Positions 26,567 to 35,756 of a stretch of DNA of 64,000 nucleotides are shown here, piece by piece (within the stretch, counting starts at the first letter, position 1; each line of letters begins with the position of its first letter). Both the position numbers and the translations under genes were made by a program. The notes beneath the pieces are model-generated. The model was not told the origin of the DNA and searched no databases. It saw only the letters and a list, made by a program, of their open reading frames with translations. The stretch covers positions 1-64,000 of the forward strand of contig JACKPW010000011.1 in NCBI GenBank assembly GCA_024233215.1. The letters are read 5' to 3'. The DNA comes from Verrucomicrobiales bacterium (GTDB lineage: Bacteria > Verrucomicrobiota > Verrucomicrobiia > Limisphaerales > J093).

Positions 26567-27202
26567 TCAGGACTTTGCTTTGCGGCCGCCGGCGCCCGTG
26601 CGCAACACGCCGGAGCGAAGCAGGTTGATCCACTGGTCCGCCACCGCCTCGAGATCCGGTGTGCTCCCCTCCGCAATCGCCTGCAGCACGACCTGGGCGG
26701 TGACCCCGTGGAAAACATGGTTCAGGAACTGCGGGTCGAGGTCTGCGCGCAGAACCTTGATGGTCTGCAGGAATCGGATGGCCCGGGCGGAATGCTCCTG
26801 CATCGAGCGCACGATCTGCAGGTACTTCCGTTCGTAATCGGGGTCCACCGCCGCCGCCTGCCGGAACACGATCTTGGTCAGGTCGCGGTTCGACAGCAGG
26901 AAGCCCAGCCACTCCACCAACGACTCCCGCAGCCGGCCCGGCAACGCCACCGGATTGCCGTAGCGCCGCGACTTCTCGCGTTCGGCCATCGCCGTGAAGA
27001 GTTCGTGAAAATGGTCCAGCACCGCATCGAAGGCCTCCTCCTTCGACTGGAAGTGCAGGTAGAACGTCCCGCGGGCAATGCCGGCCCGGGCGATGATGTC
27101 GGAGATCGAGGCAACGCGGTAACCGCGGGCTGCAAACACGGCGATGGCGGCTTCCACGATCTGCCGCCGACGCGTTGCCTTGTCGAGAATCTGACGTTTC
27201 AC
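26567..27202 (-). CDS. TetR/AcrR family transcriptional regulator
   Basis: A 211-residue repressor-type protein. The helix-turn-helix domain is at about residues 10-57 (RRRQIVEAAIAVFAARGYRV, IARAGIARGTFYLHFQSKEE). The ligand-binding helical domain follows (LRESLVEWLGFLLSNRDLTK and on). The start MKRQILDKATRRRQ lies 8 bases from a 16-bp palindrome, the likely self-operator. The downstream membrane protein and pseudopilin genes are close enough to be co-regulated. Ligand unknown. Confidence 0.92.
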   Translation of the reverse strand: MKRQILDKATRRRQIVEAAIAVFAARGYRVASISDIIARAGIARGTFYLHFQSKEEAFDAVLDHFHELFTAMAEREKSRRYGNPVALPGRLRESLVEWLGFLLSNRDLTKIVFRQAAAVDPDYERKYLQIVRSMQEHSARAIRFLQTIKVLRADLDPQFLNHVFHGVTAQVVLQAIAEGSTPDLEAVADQWINLLRSGVLRTGAGGRKAKS

Positions 27203-27230
27203 AGGAACTAGACTGACATGTCAGTCCTGT
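27201..27230. promoter_or_regulatory. Probable TetR operator
   Basis: A perfect 16-bp palindrome, GACTGACATGTCAGTC, at 27211-27226, flanked by matching ACAGG (27201-27205) and CCTGT (27226-27230). It sits at the 5' end of the TetR gene. Size, symmetry and place fit an autoregulatory TetR-family operator. Confidence 0.75.
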
Positions 27231-27285
27231 TGAGCCTACGCGTTGTCGGCGGCGCGTCAAGCCATCCTTTCCATGGACCAACCGA

Positions 27286-27321
27286 CGGGGTCAGTCCTGC
27301 AGCTATTGGGGGCGCTCCCTC
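27286..27321 (+). repeat. Island-flanking direct repeat, left copy
   Basis: A 36-base sequence (begins CGGGGTCAGTCCTGCAGC) recurring at 60231-60266 in the same orientation with one mismatch; weaker similarity continues for another ~20 bases. It lies between the TetR operator and an IS110-type transposase fragment, at the left edge of the carbohydrate gene cluster. Confidence 0.85.
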
Positions 27322-27418
27322 CGCTCAACAGTGAGCGCTGATAATCACCCGGAGTTTTGAAGAAGGCTCCGGTTGAGCCGGACTTCCGCTCGAAGTCCCA
27401 ACAACGAAAGGAAGTCCT

Positions 27419-27604
27419 ATGTCAACAACCGGAGCTGAGAGGAAATACCACTGCGGAGCGGACCTGCACGGAAACAACGTATTCCTGACGGTCAGTGATG
27501 CGAACGGGAAGCGGGTGCTGGAGAAGCGGGTGAAGGCGAATCTGACGGCGGTGAAGGGGGCGCTGGAGCCGCACTGGGATCGGATCGGAACGCTGGCGGG
27601 TTGA
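27419..27604 (+). mobile_element. IS110-family transposase, N-terminal fragment
   Basis: The 61 codons starting at 27419 read YHCGADLHGNNVFLTVSDAN and KRVLEKRVKANL, the start of the RuvC-like DEDD domain of IS110-family transposases (first Asp in GADLH). A GGAAG ribosome site precedes the ATG. The frame ends at a TGA after about 60 residues; the remaining ~300 residues, with the catalytic Glu/Asp residues and the C-terminal serine domain, are absent. The element is a dead remnant at the left edge of the glycan island. Confidence 0.8.
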
Positions 27605-27680
27605 CCCGGCCAACAACCGGTAAAGGTAGAAAGTCCGATAAATCGGCACGGGTGGAATGTTTGTCTCTTGACCGGAACCT

Positions 27681-30086
27681 CTAATGGGCGACCCCTTTGG
27701 GACCGGCACGGAACTCCACCACGGCACCTTGGCCACCGCTGGCCATCACCCGGTGGATACGCAGATCCGTGGCGCCGGGAAGTCCGCGACCTTCCGGCAA
27801 CCAAACACGCGCGTGGCGCAGTGGCGCCAGGTGCCGCAGGAGGGTTGCGTCGTCCACGGTACCACGATTGTCCAGCGGGCCGGCGCCGGAGGCGGACTTC
27901 GCGGGGTCGGGATGATCCCCAATGTTGGCCAGGAACTCGAAGCCCCTGGGTGCAGCGTCCTTCTTCGACGTGTTGATGTTGCAGCCGATGAGGCCGCCGC
28001 GCGCCGGGGGTTGGGCGAGATTGCGCCAGACGTCGTCCGCAGTGGTCGCTTGCTCGATCCAGAACTGGTTGTTCAGCGCCAGCACGCTGGCACCGCTGCC
28101 GTCACCGCGCAGCTCAAAGCGGCAAGCGGCCCTGGTTTCCACCGGCATCAGGATGCAGGTGGCCAGCGTGAACAGGCCGCGGAAGTCGTCAGCAGCGACG
28201 GTGGGTGACGTCGGTGACGTGGCGAAGGAAAACCGGGTGGCATCAATGCTCAAGTTACCGCGATCGGACAGGTGGAGGCCGTTGAGGGAATCGCTGCTCC
28301 GCTCATGATAAACGCCGCGCACGACGAGACCCCCGCCACCGCGCACATCGTACTGGCCCGCGGCGGATCCCGTCGCGCCGGTGAAGATGCCCACCTGGTT
28401 GGTGGCGCTTTCCGCCTCCGGGCCGCCCAGCACCTCGACCCAGCGCCCCCCATTGCCGCTGCCTTGAAGGGCCCGCAGCAACACGTCCGAGTGATCGAGA
28501 CCGCTGAGTCGCAGGGCGGCGGCGTTCGTGGCGCCCGTGATTCCGGGGCCGTTGGCATTGAGTTGATCGGCGAAGATGCGCCCCCCCGGTTGGTCACAGT
28601 CTTCCACCAGCAAGGCCCGGGCAGTGCCGGCATGGATATGGAAATCGCGCAGCGTTGCCTGGCTCGGTCCTGCAATCCGGAGCACCACCCCGTCGGTCGG
28701 GCCCGTCCAGTTGAGGCGGGAGCCGGTTTCCCCGGCGCTGTCACCGACGAGTTGCAGGTCGCAGCCCGCCGGAATGACGAGCGTCTTCGCAATCTGGTAG
28801 TTGCCCGTCGGCAGGTGAACGACCGGACGTTGCCCTGCCAGTCTGGCCGCCAGGTTCAGCGTCTTCTGGATGACGTCAGCACCGGCCCCGGCGGGAATCT
28901 CAAACACCTGGCGTGCGCGGCGGGCCGGTGTGGGAGGCGGCGGGGGCAGACCGCCGGGAATTGCATCTGCCGGAACGACCTTCTCCGCGAGCCGGCGGAA
29001 TCGTCCGCGCTCTTCGACGGCGTTGGTCTTCGAGTAGAGGTTGCCCACCAGGGTCTGGTCCGCCCAGGTCATGCGCACGCCGCGGGTCCCAGCGCCGAGG
29101 CGAAACTGATTGTCGGCCACCAGATAAGGGCCGGCGTTGTCGAGGAGGACGGCCCAGTCGCCGGTGGAGTCCAGCACACGATTGCCGGTCAGGCTGACCG
29201 GTGATCCCCAGGTGTGGCCGGTGGAGAAATCGAAGAAACACTGCGAGCCGACGCTGGTGTTGTTCACCACCGAGAAGGCCATGAGGTTGATGCTGCTCAG
29301 ATCCGCAACGCGCGAGCGCAGGAACAGCGATTCCCAGACGTGCCAGTTGCCCATGACGTTGTGGACGCCACGCTCGCAATCCTCGAAACGCCCGTACCAC
29401 ACCCAGATGTCCATCGAGTTCCAGTTCACGGTTTGAAGGCCGATGCCGCAACGAAGGAACTGGCAGCGGAGCACGGTGTTTTCGGCCTGGCCCTGCGTTT
29501 CCGGTCCGCCGAAAACGAGGCCGTTGCTGGCGTCGCGGAACGTCAGATCGCTGGTCTCGTTGTAAGTCGAGAACGCCGGACCGTAAACCAGGGCCGTTCC
29601 GGCACGCCCTGCGCCGTCGAAAGTCAGGCGGGAGATCTTCGAATACCACGCGTCCCACTGGAACATCGTGCCGCCATTCGGGCCGTCCCAACGGAGAATT
29701 GTGCGTGTCGGGTCCTCGCCGATGACCGCGACACCCTGACAATCCGTATGGGCCTGGCGAACCGTCTTGAGCGTGCCCGTGAGGCGATAGGTGCCGGCGT
29801 GGAGGAACAGCACGCAGGAATCCGTATGCCTGGTCAATTCATCCAAGGCACGCTGGAGGGCTGGCGTGTCATCGGTCTGCCCATCGCCCCGGGCGCCGTA
29901 ATCGCGCCGCGCATCGCGCCAACTTGGGAAGGGACCGGTGAACTCCTCGTCGGGAGAACACCTGGCAGACAGGGGATATCCCGCAGTCACCGCCGCCGCC
30001 GGGTGACACGGCGGGGTCCCCCAAAGCCCAAGACCGAGGACCAGTGAACCCGCGGCAGGCAGGGCGACTCTCGGAAGCGGTTTCAT
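27681..30086 (-). CDS. Secreted double right-handed beta-helix protein (pectate lyase 3 type)
   Basis: An 801-residue protein with a signal peptide. It contains two beta-helix modules: the first begins PSWRDARRDYGARGDGQTDD (Pectate_lyase_3 start, about 55-340), the second begins VFEIPAGAGADVIQKTLNLA (about 395-770). A Pro-rich linker (PGGLPPPPPTP) joins them. Paired helices recall GH55 enzymes and phage-type polysaccharide lyases. No catalytic residues can be assigned by eye, so lyase or hydrolase activity is open. It is the last gene of a leftward cluster with esterases, a sulfatase and GH95, so a role in polysaccharide breakdown is likely. Confidence 0.78.
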   Translation of the reverse strand: MKPLPRVALPAAGSLVLGLGLWGTPPCHPAAAVTAGYPLSARCSPDEEFTGPFPSWRDARRDYGARGDGQTDDTPALQRALDELTRHTDSCVLFLHAGTYRLTGTLKTVRQAHTDCQGVAVIGEDPTRTILRWDGPNGGTMFQWDAWYSKISRLTFDGAGRAGTALVYGPAFSTYNETSDLTFRDASNGLVFGGPETQGQAENTVLRCQFLRCGIGLQTVNWNSMDIWVWYGRFEDCERGVHNVMGNWHVWESLFLRSRVADLSSINLMAFSVVNNTSVGSQCFFDFSTGHTWGSPVSLTGNRVLDSTGDWAVLLDNAGPYLVADNQFRLGAGTRGVRMTWADQTLVGNLYSKTNAVEERGRFRRLAEKVVPADAIPGGLPPPPPTPARRARQVFEIPAGAGADVIQKTLNLAARLAGQRPVVHLPTGNYQIAKTLVIPAGCDLQLVGDSAGETGSRLNWTGPTDGVVLRIAGPSQATLRDFHIHAGTARALLVEDCDQPGGRIFADQLNANGPGITGATNAAALRLSGLDHSDVLLRALQGSGNGGRWVEVLGGPEAESATNQVGIFTGATGSAAGQYDVRGGGGLVVRGVYHERSSDSLNGLHLSDRGNLSIDATRFSFATSPTSPTVAADDFRGLFTLATCILMPVETRAACRFELRGDGSGASVLALNNQFWIEQATTADDVWRNLAQPPARGGLIGCNINTSKKDAAPRGFEFLANIGDHPDPAKSASGAGPLDNRGTVDDATLLRHLAPLRHARVWLPEGRGLPGATDLRIHRVMASGGQGAVVEFRAGPKGVAH

Positions 30087-30180
30087 GAGTCTGCCGGACG
30101 GAAGCCGGACGCCCGCCGTCTCGTCACGGACAAACGAGAGCAGGATGTCATGCCTCGGTTGTGACGATTCTGTTCAGAGA

Positions 30181-30208
30181 CACGGATTTGCACGGATTTC
30201 ACGGATTC
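30181..30208. repeat. Short tandem intergenic repeat
   Basis: Three imperfect units of CACGGATTT(G/C) in the spacer between the beta-helix gene and the SASA esterase gene. Together with the repeats at 12668-12819 and 60986-61003 it belongs to a class of CACGAA/CACGGA intergenic motifs in this window. Confidence 0.6.
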
Positions 30209-30246
30209 CAGCAAACAGCAGCGCAGGGATGCCTCGCGGGCACTGT

Positions 30247-31374
30247 TCACTTCGTGTTCTTCAGCAGGCCGATCATGGCCTTGCCCATGGCTTCACCGAT
30301 GTCCATGTAGGTCTCGGCGTTGCCGTTGTAATGGCCGTTGGAGGCGCCGCCGTGACTTAGCGGATTGGAATAGACCGTGGCCACATTGCCTTTGAACTCC
30401 GGATACTTGCCGGTATCGCCGTCCACCGCCAGCTGGGCCTCAAGGATCTGCCCATCATTGCCTCCGTCGCCCTTCCGGGTTTGGCCCAGGGTGGCCAGGA
30501 CGAACTTCGCGTTCGGCGCATCGAAGTCCTGGCGGAGTTGCCGGATGAAGCGGACCAGGTTCAATTCGTAGCGGGCGGCATGGGCGGCGTTGTAGCGATC
30601 CTTGTCGCCCTGCCAGAAGAAGAAGCCGGCGATGTCATAGCCCTGGGCGCCGGGGACGTACTTGTCCAACTCGGCAAGCACCTTCTTCGCGTAGGAGGTA
30701 TCGTCGTCGTATTGCTTGCCGGCATACCAGTTGATGGGTTTGCCATTCTTGTCGAGCCAGGGTGGCGGCTCGGTCGCGAGGCCCTTGGCCGGATCCATGA
30801 CCCAGGAATCCGGTCGATCCTGGTAGCCGGCGAACACCTTCGTGACCTTCTGGCCGCCCTTCTCGGTGACTTCCGCCTCATAGCGCTCGCTGCCCGGCGG
30901 CAGCAGATCCCAACCCAGGCTCCGGTTGCCAATGCAGCTCTTCAGGATCAGCACCGGTTCATCCAACGCATCGCCCACAAGGTACGCGATGCCGAACTCC
31001 GGGCCGATCGTGCGGCAGGTCTTGACGGTCATCCATTCGTTGTTGAACTGCTGCATGGCACCGCCGCCCCGGCCCTGCATGACGCGAACATAGCGGACGT
31101 CCGCGCGCTCGGACCAGTTGCCCTCCGCATCCACGAGGTAGGGGTATTTCCCCTTCTCCTTCACCGCGTTTTCCAGCGAACCCTCCCCGCCTTTGATCTT
31201 GCCCATGCCGAGCATGTTGGACTGGCCCAGCAGGATGAAGACCTTCACCTTCTTCGTCAGGTCCGCCGGTTTGCTGTCCGGTCCGGACAACGGCCTTTCG
31301 GCGGCCGGGAGGACAAGCTGCGTCATGAGGGCAGCCGTGGCCAATACGGTCGGGATGGGGATTCGTGTGTTCAT
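30247..31374 (-). CDS. Secreted SASA-type carbohydrate acetylesterase
   Basis: A 375-residue protein starting MNTRIPIPTVLATAALM, with a signal peptide. The SGNH-like SASA (sialate O-acetylesterase/DUF303) domain starts at about residue 43: VFILLGQSNMLGMG carries the nucleophilic Ser, and GYDIAGFFFWQGDKDRYN the block III/V-type WQGxxD motif. A C-terminal His (LSHGGASNGHYNGNAETY) is the likely catalytic base. Such enzymes remove O-acetyl groups from glycans. It follows the sulfatase by 49 bases, so both belong to one transcript. Confidence 0.85.
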   Translation of the reverse strand: MNTRIPIPTVLATAALMTQLVLPAAERPLSGPDSKPADLTKKVKVFILLGQSNMLGMGKIKGGEGSLENAVKEKGKYPYLVDAEGNWSERADVRYVRVMQGRGGGAMQQFNNEWMTVKTCRTIGPEFGIAYLVGDALDEPVLILKSCIGNRSLGWDLLPPGSERYEAEVTEKGGQKVTKVFAGYQDRPDSWVMDPAKGLATEPPPWLDKNGKPINWYAGKQYDDDTSYAKKVLAELDKYVPGAQGYDIAGFFFWQGDKDRYNAAHAARYELNLVRFIRQLRQDFDAPNAKFVLATLGQTRKGDGGNDGQILEAQLAVDGDTGKYPEFKGNVATVYSNPLSHGGASNGHYNGNAETYMDIGEAMGKAMIGLLKNTK

Positions 31375-31423
31375 GCTTCGTAGTCTTCGTTTCGGTCGGT
31401 GAATCGCTTGTTTGTTCGGACGG

Positions 31424-33244
31424 TCATTGCTGCCGACCCGCCGGCGGCTGGACTGCAGACGCCCTGGGCACGGGCATTCTCGCGCCCACCTCGCCGCGCC
31501 AGGCGTCCAGCAAGGCCTCAAGTTCTTTCACTTTGGCGGGATTCTCCCGGGCAAGCTCGTGTTGCTCGCCGAGATCGTCCTTCAAGTTGAAGAGTTCCAC
31601 GGCGCCTTCATACCATTCGATCAACTTCCAATCGCCGTCACGCACGGCACCGCCCGGACTGCCGCCCTGATTGCCATAGTGCGGATAGTGCCAGAAAAGC
31701 GGCCCACGGTCCAGCGAACGTCCCTGGAGCAGGGGGACGAGGCTCACGCCGTCCACATGCTGCCGCGGCCGGGGCGGCAGGCCGGCCAATTCGAGCAGCG
31801 TCGGGTAGAAATCGGTGCTCGTCACGGGGGTGTCGCAAGTGCTGCCGGCGCGGGTTACTCCGGGCGCATGAATGATCATTGGCTCGCGAATGCCGCCTTC
31901 GTAAAGCCAGCCTTTGCCGGCCCGCAACGGGAGGTTGGAAGTGGGGTGGCCTTCCGACGTGGACAGTCCACCGTTGTCCGACATGAAGACGACGACGGTG
32001 TGGTCCGCCACCCCAGCACGGTCCAGCGCCGCAAGCACCTTCCCCACCGCCTGGTCCATCGCCTCGACCATGCCGGCATAGACGGCGTGGTTCTGCACCC
32101 GACGCACTTTGCGCTCGTGCTCCTGGCCCCAGGCGGGCGCATCCGTCGGAAGGGTCTTTGCCTTGGCCTCGTATTTCTGGCGCAAGTCCTCGCGTGTCAT
32201 CAACGGCGTGTGAACGGAGTAGAAGCTCAGGTAGGCCAGGAACGGGCGGTCGCCATTCGCTTCGATGAACTTCGCGGTTTCGGTGGCGAGGCGATCGGGC
32301 AAATGCTCCCCCGGCGGGCCGTCGGGCAGGCGGGGATTCCCGTAGGGGGAGAAGTATTTGTCCCCGCCGTAAGGCCCACCACGGTCAATGCCACCCAGGT
32401 TGAAGTCGAAACCCTGGTCCTCCGGCCAGTAATGGGCAGGGCCGAGATGCCATTTGCCGGCAAAGAACGTGGCGTAGCCGCCGGCCTTGAACGCCTCGGC
32501 GAGGGTGACTTCCTCATGGGCCAGCTTCTCGCTGTAGGGCGCGGGCAGCAGCTTCGTGGGCCGCCCCCATTTCTCCGGCTGCGCGGCCCCGATGTAGTCC
32601 GTGATGCCGACGCGCGCCGGGTACTTGCCGGTCAGGATGCTGGCGCGCGTCGGCGAACACACGGGGCACGCAGCGTAGGCCTGCCTGAACCGCATCCCTT
32701 TGGCAGCAAGAGCATCAATGTTGGGCGTCTCGTAAAACGTGCTGGGATTGTTCGCCCCAATGTCCATGTAACCCAGATCGTCAACGAGAATGAACAGGAT
32801 GTTGGGCTTGGGCGGCGTGGCACCGCCCTTGCGCGCCGTAAGGGAATCCGTTTGCCACTGGGGCTTCACAGTCTCAGCCACTTCCACAACCGTCAGGCCG
32901 CCCTTCTTCCAATCGATTTCGCCAAGGGCGATGCGGGTGGCATCGCTAATGGGGAGTTTCCAATCCCCGGCAAAGACCGGGCTGAGGTCCTCTTGAGCGG
33001 CGACGCTGGAGCAGAGAAGCCAGTACCAGCCCTGGCTCAAGGCGCCGGACTCGGTGTCCGGATTGGATTCGGGACAGGTGGCGAGTTCCAGGCTGAGTTT
33101 GCGTTCCTCCCAGGACTTGGGCTGAAAGGCGAGTTTCGAGTAATCGAACCTGGGACCGGGGTGCAGGGGAACGGCCTCCTGGCTCCGCGCAACGGAGGCG
33201 GACACGACGAGACAGAGCAACGACAAACACACTCGATGTTTCAT
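31424..33244 (-). CDS. Secreted formylglycine-dependent sulfatase with N-terminal extension
   Basis: A 606-residue protein with a signal peptide. The sulfatase domain begins at about residue 147 (KPNILFILVDDLGYMDIG, metal-binding Asp pair). The modification site is CPVCSPTRASILTGK, with Cys196 the residue expected to become formylglycine. GKWHLGPAHYWPEDQGFDF, VVFMSDNGG and GKGWLYEGG are the other family marks. Residues 22-140 form an additional domain I do not recognise (FDYSKLAFQPKSWEERKL). The maturation enzyme is not in the window. The gene lies 16 bases downstream of a GH95 gene, pointing to a sulfated, fucosylated glycan. Confidence 0.92.
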   Translation of the reverse strand: MKHRVCLSLLCLVVSASVARSQEAVPLHPGPRFDYSKLAFQPKSWEERKLSLELATCPESNPDTESGALSQGWYWLLCSSVAAQEDLSPVFAGDWKLPISDATRIALGEIDWKKGGLTVVEVAETVKPQWQTDSLTARKGGATPPKPNILFILVDDLGYMDIGANNPSTFYETPNIDALAAKGMRFRQAYAACPVCSPTRASILTGKYPARVGITDYIGAAQPEKWGRPTKLLPAPYSEKLAHEEVTLAEAFKAGGYATFFAGKWHLGPAHYWPEDQGFDFNLGGIDRGGPYGGDKYFSPYGNPRLPDGPPGEHLPDRLATETAKFIEANGDRPFLAYLSFYSVHTPLMTREDLRQKYEAKAKTLPTDAPAWGQEHERKVRRVQNHAVYAGMVEAMDQAVGKVLAALDRAGVADHTVVVFMSDNGGLSTSEGHPTSNLPLRAGKGWLYEGGIREPMIIHAPGVTRAGSTCDTPVTSTDFYPTLLELAGLPPRPRQHVDGVSLVPLLQGRSLDRGPLFWHYPHYGNQGGSPGGAVRDGDWKLIEWYEGAVELFNLKDDLGEQHELARENPAKVKELEALLDAWRGEVGARMPVPRASAVQPPAGRQQ

Positions 33245-33260
33245 AAAGATTGGAACGAGT

Positions 33261-35702
33261 TCATTCCGTCAACGCGATGCGGTAGGTCCGGCCGGCTTGT
33301 GTGTCGAAGGCCCAGATTTGACCGTCCCCGCGGGTCACACTCACGGGCTCGTTGCTGTCGGTGGTCACCCTGAGCTGGCCGCACCATTTCAGACGACAGC
33401 GTTGGCCGGCTTTGGAGCCGATCACAATGTGATTCAGCTTTCCGTTCTCCCAGGTGTAATCCAGTTCGAAGGCTCCACGGGCCACGACACCGCAAAACCG
33501 TCCCTTGGCCCAGTTCTGTGGCAGGGCCGGCAGCAACTCGAGGTAGCCTTCGTGGCTTTGCATCAGCATTTCGGTAATGCCCGCTCCCACCCCGAATGAG
33601 CCGTCCACTTGCATGGCATCGGAGCAGTTGCTGAAGAGCGAGTTGAAACACTGGTTGCTGAAGTAACCGTTGAGGATCCTCTCCGCGCGGTCGCCCTCCA
33701 GCAACCGCGCCCAGAGGCACACCTTCCAGGCGCGCGACCAGCCCGAGGACGCATCGCCGCGGCTGTTCAAGACGTTCCTCACCGCTCCCATCAACTGCGG
33801 AGTCTTCACGGGCGATAGGACATGCCCTGGATAAAGACCATACACGGGCGAAAGATGACGGTGCTGTGGTTCGACGGAACGCCAGTCTTCGTACCACTCC
33901 TGAAGCAAACCTTCAGCGCCGACCTTCATCGGCGGCAGTTGTGCCCGCGCCTCAAGGACCTGCCTGCGAAACGTCGGATCCACATCGAGGACCTCGGCGG
34001 CCCTTGCCACCTGGTCAAAAAGGTCCATGAGGATTTGCGTGTCGATCGCCGTGCCGTAGTTCATCTGGCTGCCTCGATAGGAGGCGCCGTTCATTTCGTC
34101 AAAGAAGGGTTGGTTGCCGGGCGTCCGCGGCGTGTTTTCGGGGCTGGTGGCCGGGCAGGTCACCAGGCAGCCATCCCGCGGGTGCGGCACGAGGAAATGC
34201 AGGAAGAATTCGGCCGCGCCTTTCATGACCGGGTAGTTCCTCTGCAGGAACGCCTTGTCGCCGGTGTATTGGTAATGCTCCCAGAGGTGAGTGCAGAGCC
34301 AGGCGCCCGCCGTGGTGAACCCACCCCAGTTGCTGCCGTCCATCGGTGTCGTCTGCCGCCAGAGGTCGGTGTTTTGATGGCAGACCCAGCCGTGCTTGGC
34401 GCCATAAAGCTCCCGCGCGGTCCGCCGGCCCTGGTCCGGCAGATCCCGGATCAAGTCGAACAGGGGCTGGGCACACTCGCCCAAATTCGAGGAATCCACG
34501 CTCCAGTAGTTCATCTGGAGATTGATGTTGAGGGTGTATTTCGAGTCCCACTTCGGATTGGCCTCGTCGTTCCAGATGCCCTGGAGATTGGCCGGCTGCG
34601 TGCCGGCCCGGGACGATCCCATCATGAGGTAACGCGAAAACTGGAATGCCAACGCCGCCAGCGCCGGATCAGGCGCCTCCTCGACCTTCTTCAGGCGAAC
34701 GTCCGTGGGCAGGAACGAATTCCTGCCGACCGGCAAGTCCAGGGTCACGCGATTGAACAAGGCCCGGTGGTCTTTGACGTGGTCCTGCTTGATACGCTCA
34801 TAGTCCCGCCCTTCCAAGCGATCCAGACAGGCTTGCACCCGGGTCGCGCAATTGCCGCTGACATCCCTGCAAGACTTGAAATTCGTCGCGGCCACCAGGA
34901 GCAGCACCACCTCATCCGCCCCCTCAATCCGCAACGACCTGACGTCGGTGCTCACCTTGCCGCCTTTGACGCGGGCCAGCAGGCGCGCCTCATAACGCAG
35001 TTTTCCCTCGACGCCCAGGTAGTCCGCGGACTTGCCGGTGAGGATCAGTCCGTTCTCCCGCCACAAATCCATGTGGAAATAGTCCGTGGCATAGTTCGAA
35101 TGCGCCTGATTCCGCACGCCCCGCAACTGGCAATTGAAACTGACAGCCCTGGGCTGGTCGGCGGCAATCCGCATCACAATGGCCTGGTCGGGCTCCGAAA
35201 CAAACACCTCGCGCAGATGGCTGACGCCGTTTTGGCGGTAGACGACCCGGCTGATTCCGGTGCGGAGGTCCAGTGACCGGCGAAAGCCGCTGACTCCTTC
35301 GTCCGAGGGAAAGTCCAGCACCAGGTTGCCCATGCACTGGTACTTTTGCTGTTCCACCGGATGGCCGAGGAAATGCCGCCCGAACAACAGGTGGCCCTCC
35401 ACCAAGCGGTCGGCGAACAGCAGTCTCCGCACCTCGTCCAGATGTTGATACGCCCCCTTGGGCACGGAGTCGTACGGTCCACCGGTCCAATAGGTGTCTT
35501 CGTTGAACTGAAGCCTGTCCTGCTTCACGCCGCCAAAATACATCGCGCCCAGGCGTCCGTTGCCCACAGGCATGGCCTCCCGCCAGTCCTGGACCCCGGT
35601 GTCATACCACAACGTGGCGGCCGGATCGACCGCCTCCGGTTCGGCCTGCAGCAAACCGGCGGACATGCTCACACAAAGGCTGGATAACAAGGATGCTCTC
35701 AT
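33261..35702 (-). CDS. GH95 alpha-1,2-L-fucosidase-type enzyme
   Basis: An 813-residue secreted enzyme. The N-terminal beta-domain starts WREAMPVGNGRLGAMYFGGV. The (alpha/alpha)6 barrel carries LQGIWNDEANPKWDSKYT and NINLQMNYWSVD, the Asn pair that acts with an Asp in this inverting family. The acid lies in TCPATSPENTPR, and DGSFGVGAGITEML contains the Asp that activates the Asn. All these are intact. GH95 members cleave alpha-L-fucose or alpha-L-galactose. It sits 54 bases after the M24 peptidase gene in a leftward operon with a sulfatase and esterases. Confidence 0.93.
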   Translation of the reverse strand: MRASLLSSLCVSMSAGLLQAEPEAVDPAATLWYDTGVQDWREAMPVGNGRLGAMYFGGVKQDRLQFNEDTYWTGGPYDSVPKGAYQHLDEVRRLLFADRLVEGHLLFGRHFLGHPVEQQKYQCMGNLVLDFPSDEGVSGFRRSLDLRTGISRVVYRQNGVSHLREVFVSEPDQAIVMRIAADQPRAVSFNCQLRGVRNQAHSNYATDYFHMDLWRENGLILTGKSADYLGVEGKLRYEARLLARVKGGKVSTDVRSLRIEGADEVVLLLVAATNFKSCRDVSGNCATRVQACLDRLEGRDYERIKQDHVKDHRALFNRVTLDLPVGRNSFLPTDVRLKKVEEAPDPALAALAFQFSRYLMMGSSRAGTQPANLQGIWNDEANPKWDSKYTLNINLQMNYWSVDSSNLGECAQPLFDLIRDLPDQGRRTARELYGAKHGWVCHQNTDLWRQTTPMDGSNWGGFTTAGAWLCTHLWEHYQYTGDKAFLQRNYPVMKGAAEFFLHFLVPHPRDGCLVTCPATSPENTPRTPGNQPFFDEMNGASYRGSQMNYGTAIDTQILMDLFDQVARAAEVLDVDPTFRRQVLEARAQLPPMKVGAEGLLQEWYEDWRSVEPQHRHLSPVYGLYPGHVLSPVKTPQLMGAVRNVLNSRGDASSGWSRAWKVCLWARLLEGDRAERILNGYFSNQCFNSLFSNCSDAMQVDGSFGVGAGITEMLMQSHEGYLELLPALPQNWAKGRFCGVVARGAFELDYTWENGKLNHIVIGSKAGQRCRLKWCGQLRVTTDSNEPVSVTRGDGQIWAFDTQAGRTYRIALTE

Positions 35703-35756
35703 TTCATATCTCGTTCACAACCGCGCTACGCTCCCGGGAAGCCTGCTGTGGCATCG

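Noticed and set aside
31412..33373. Plus-strand open frame of 653 codons
   Set aside because: Antisense to the sulfatase gene and without recognisable domains.
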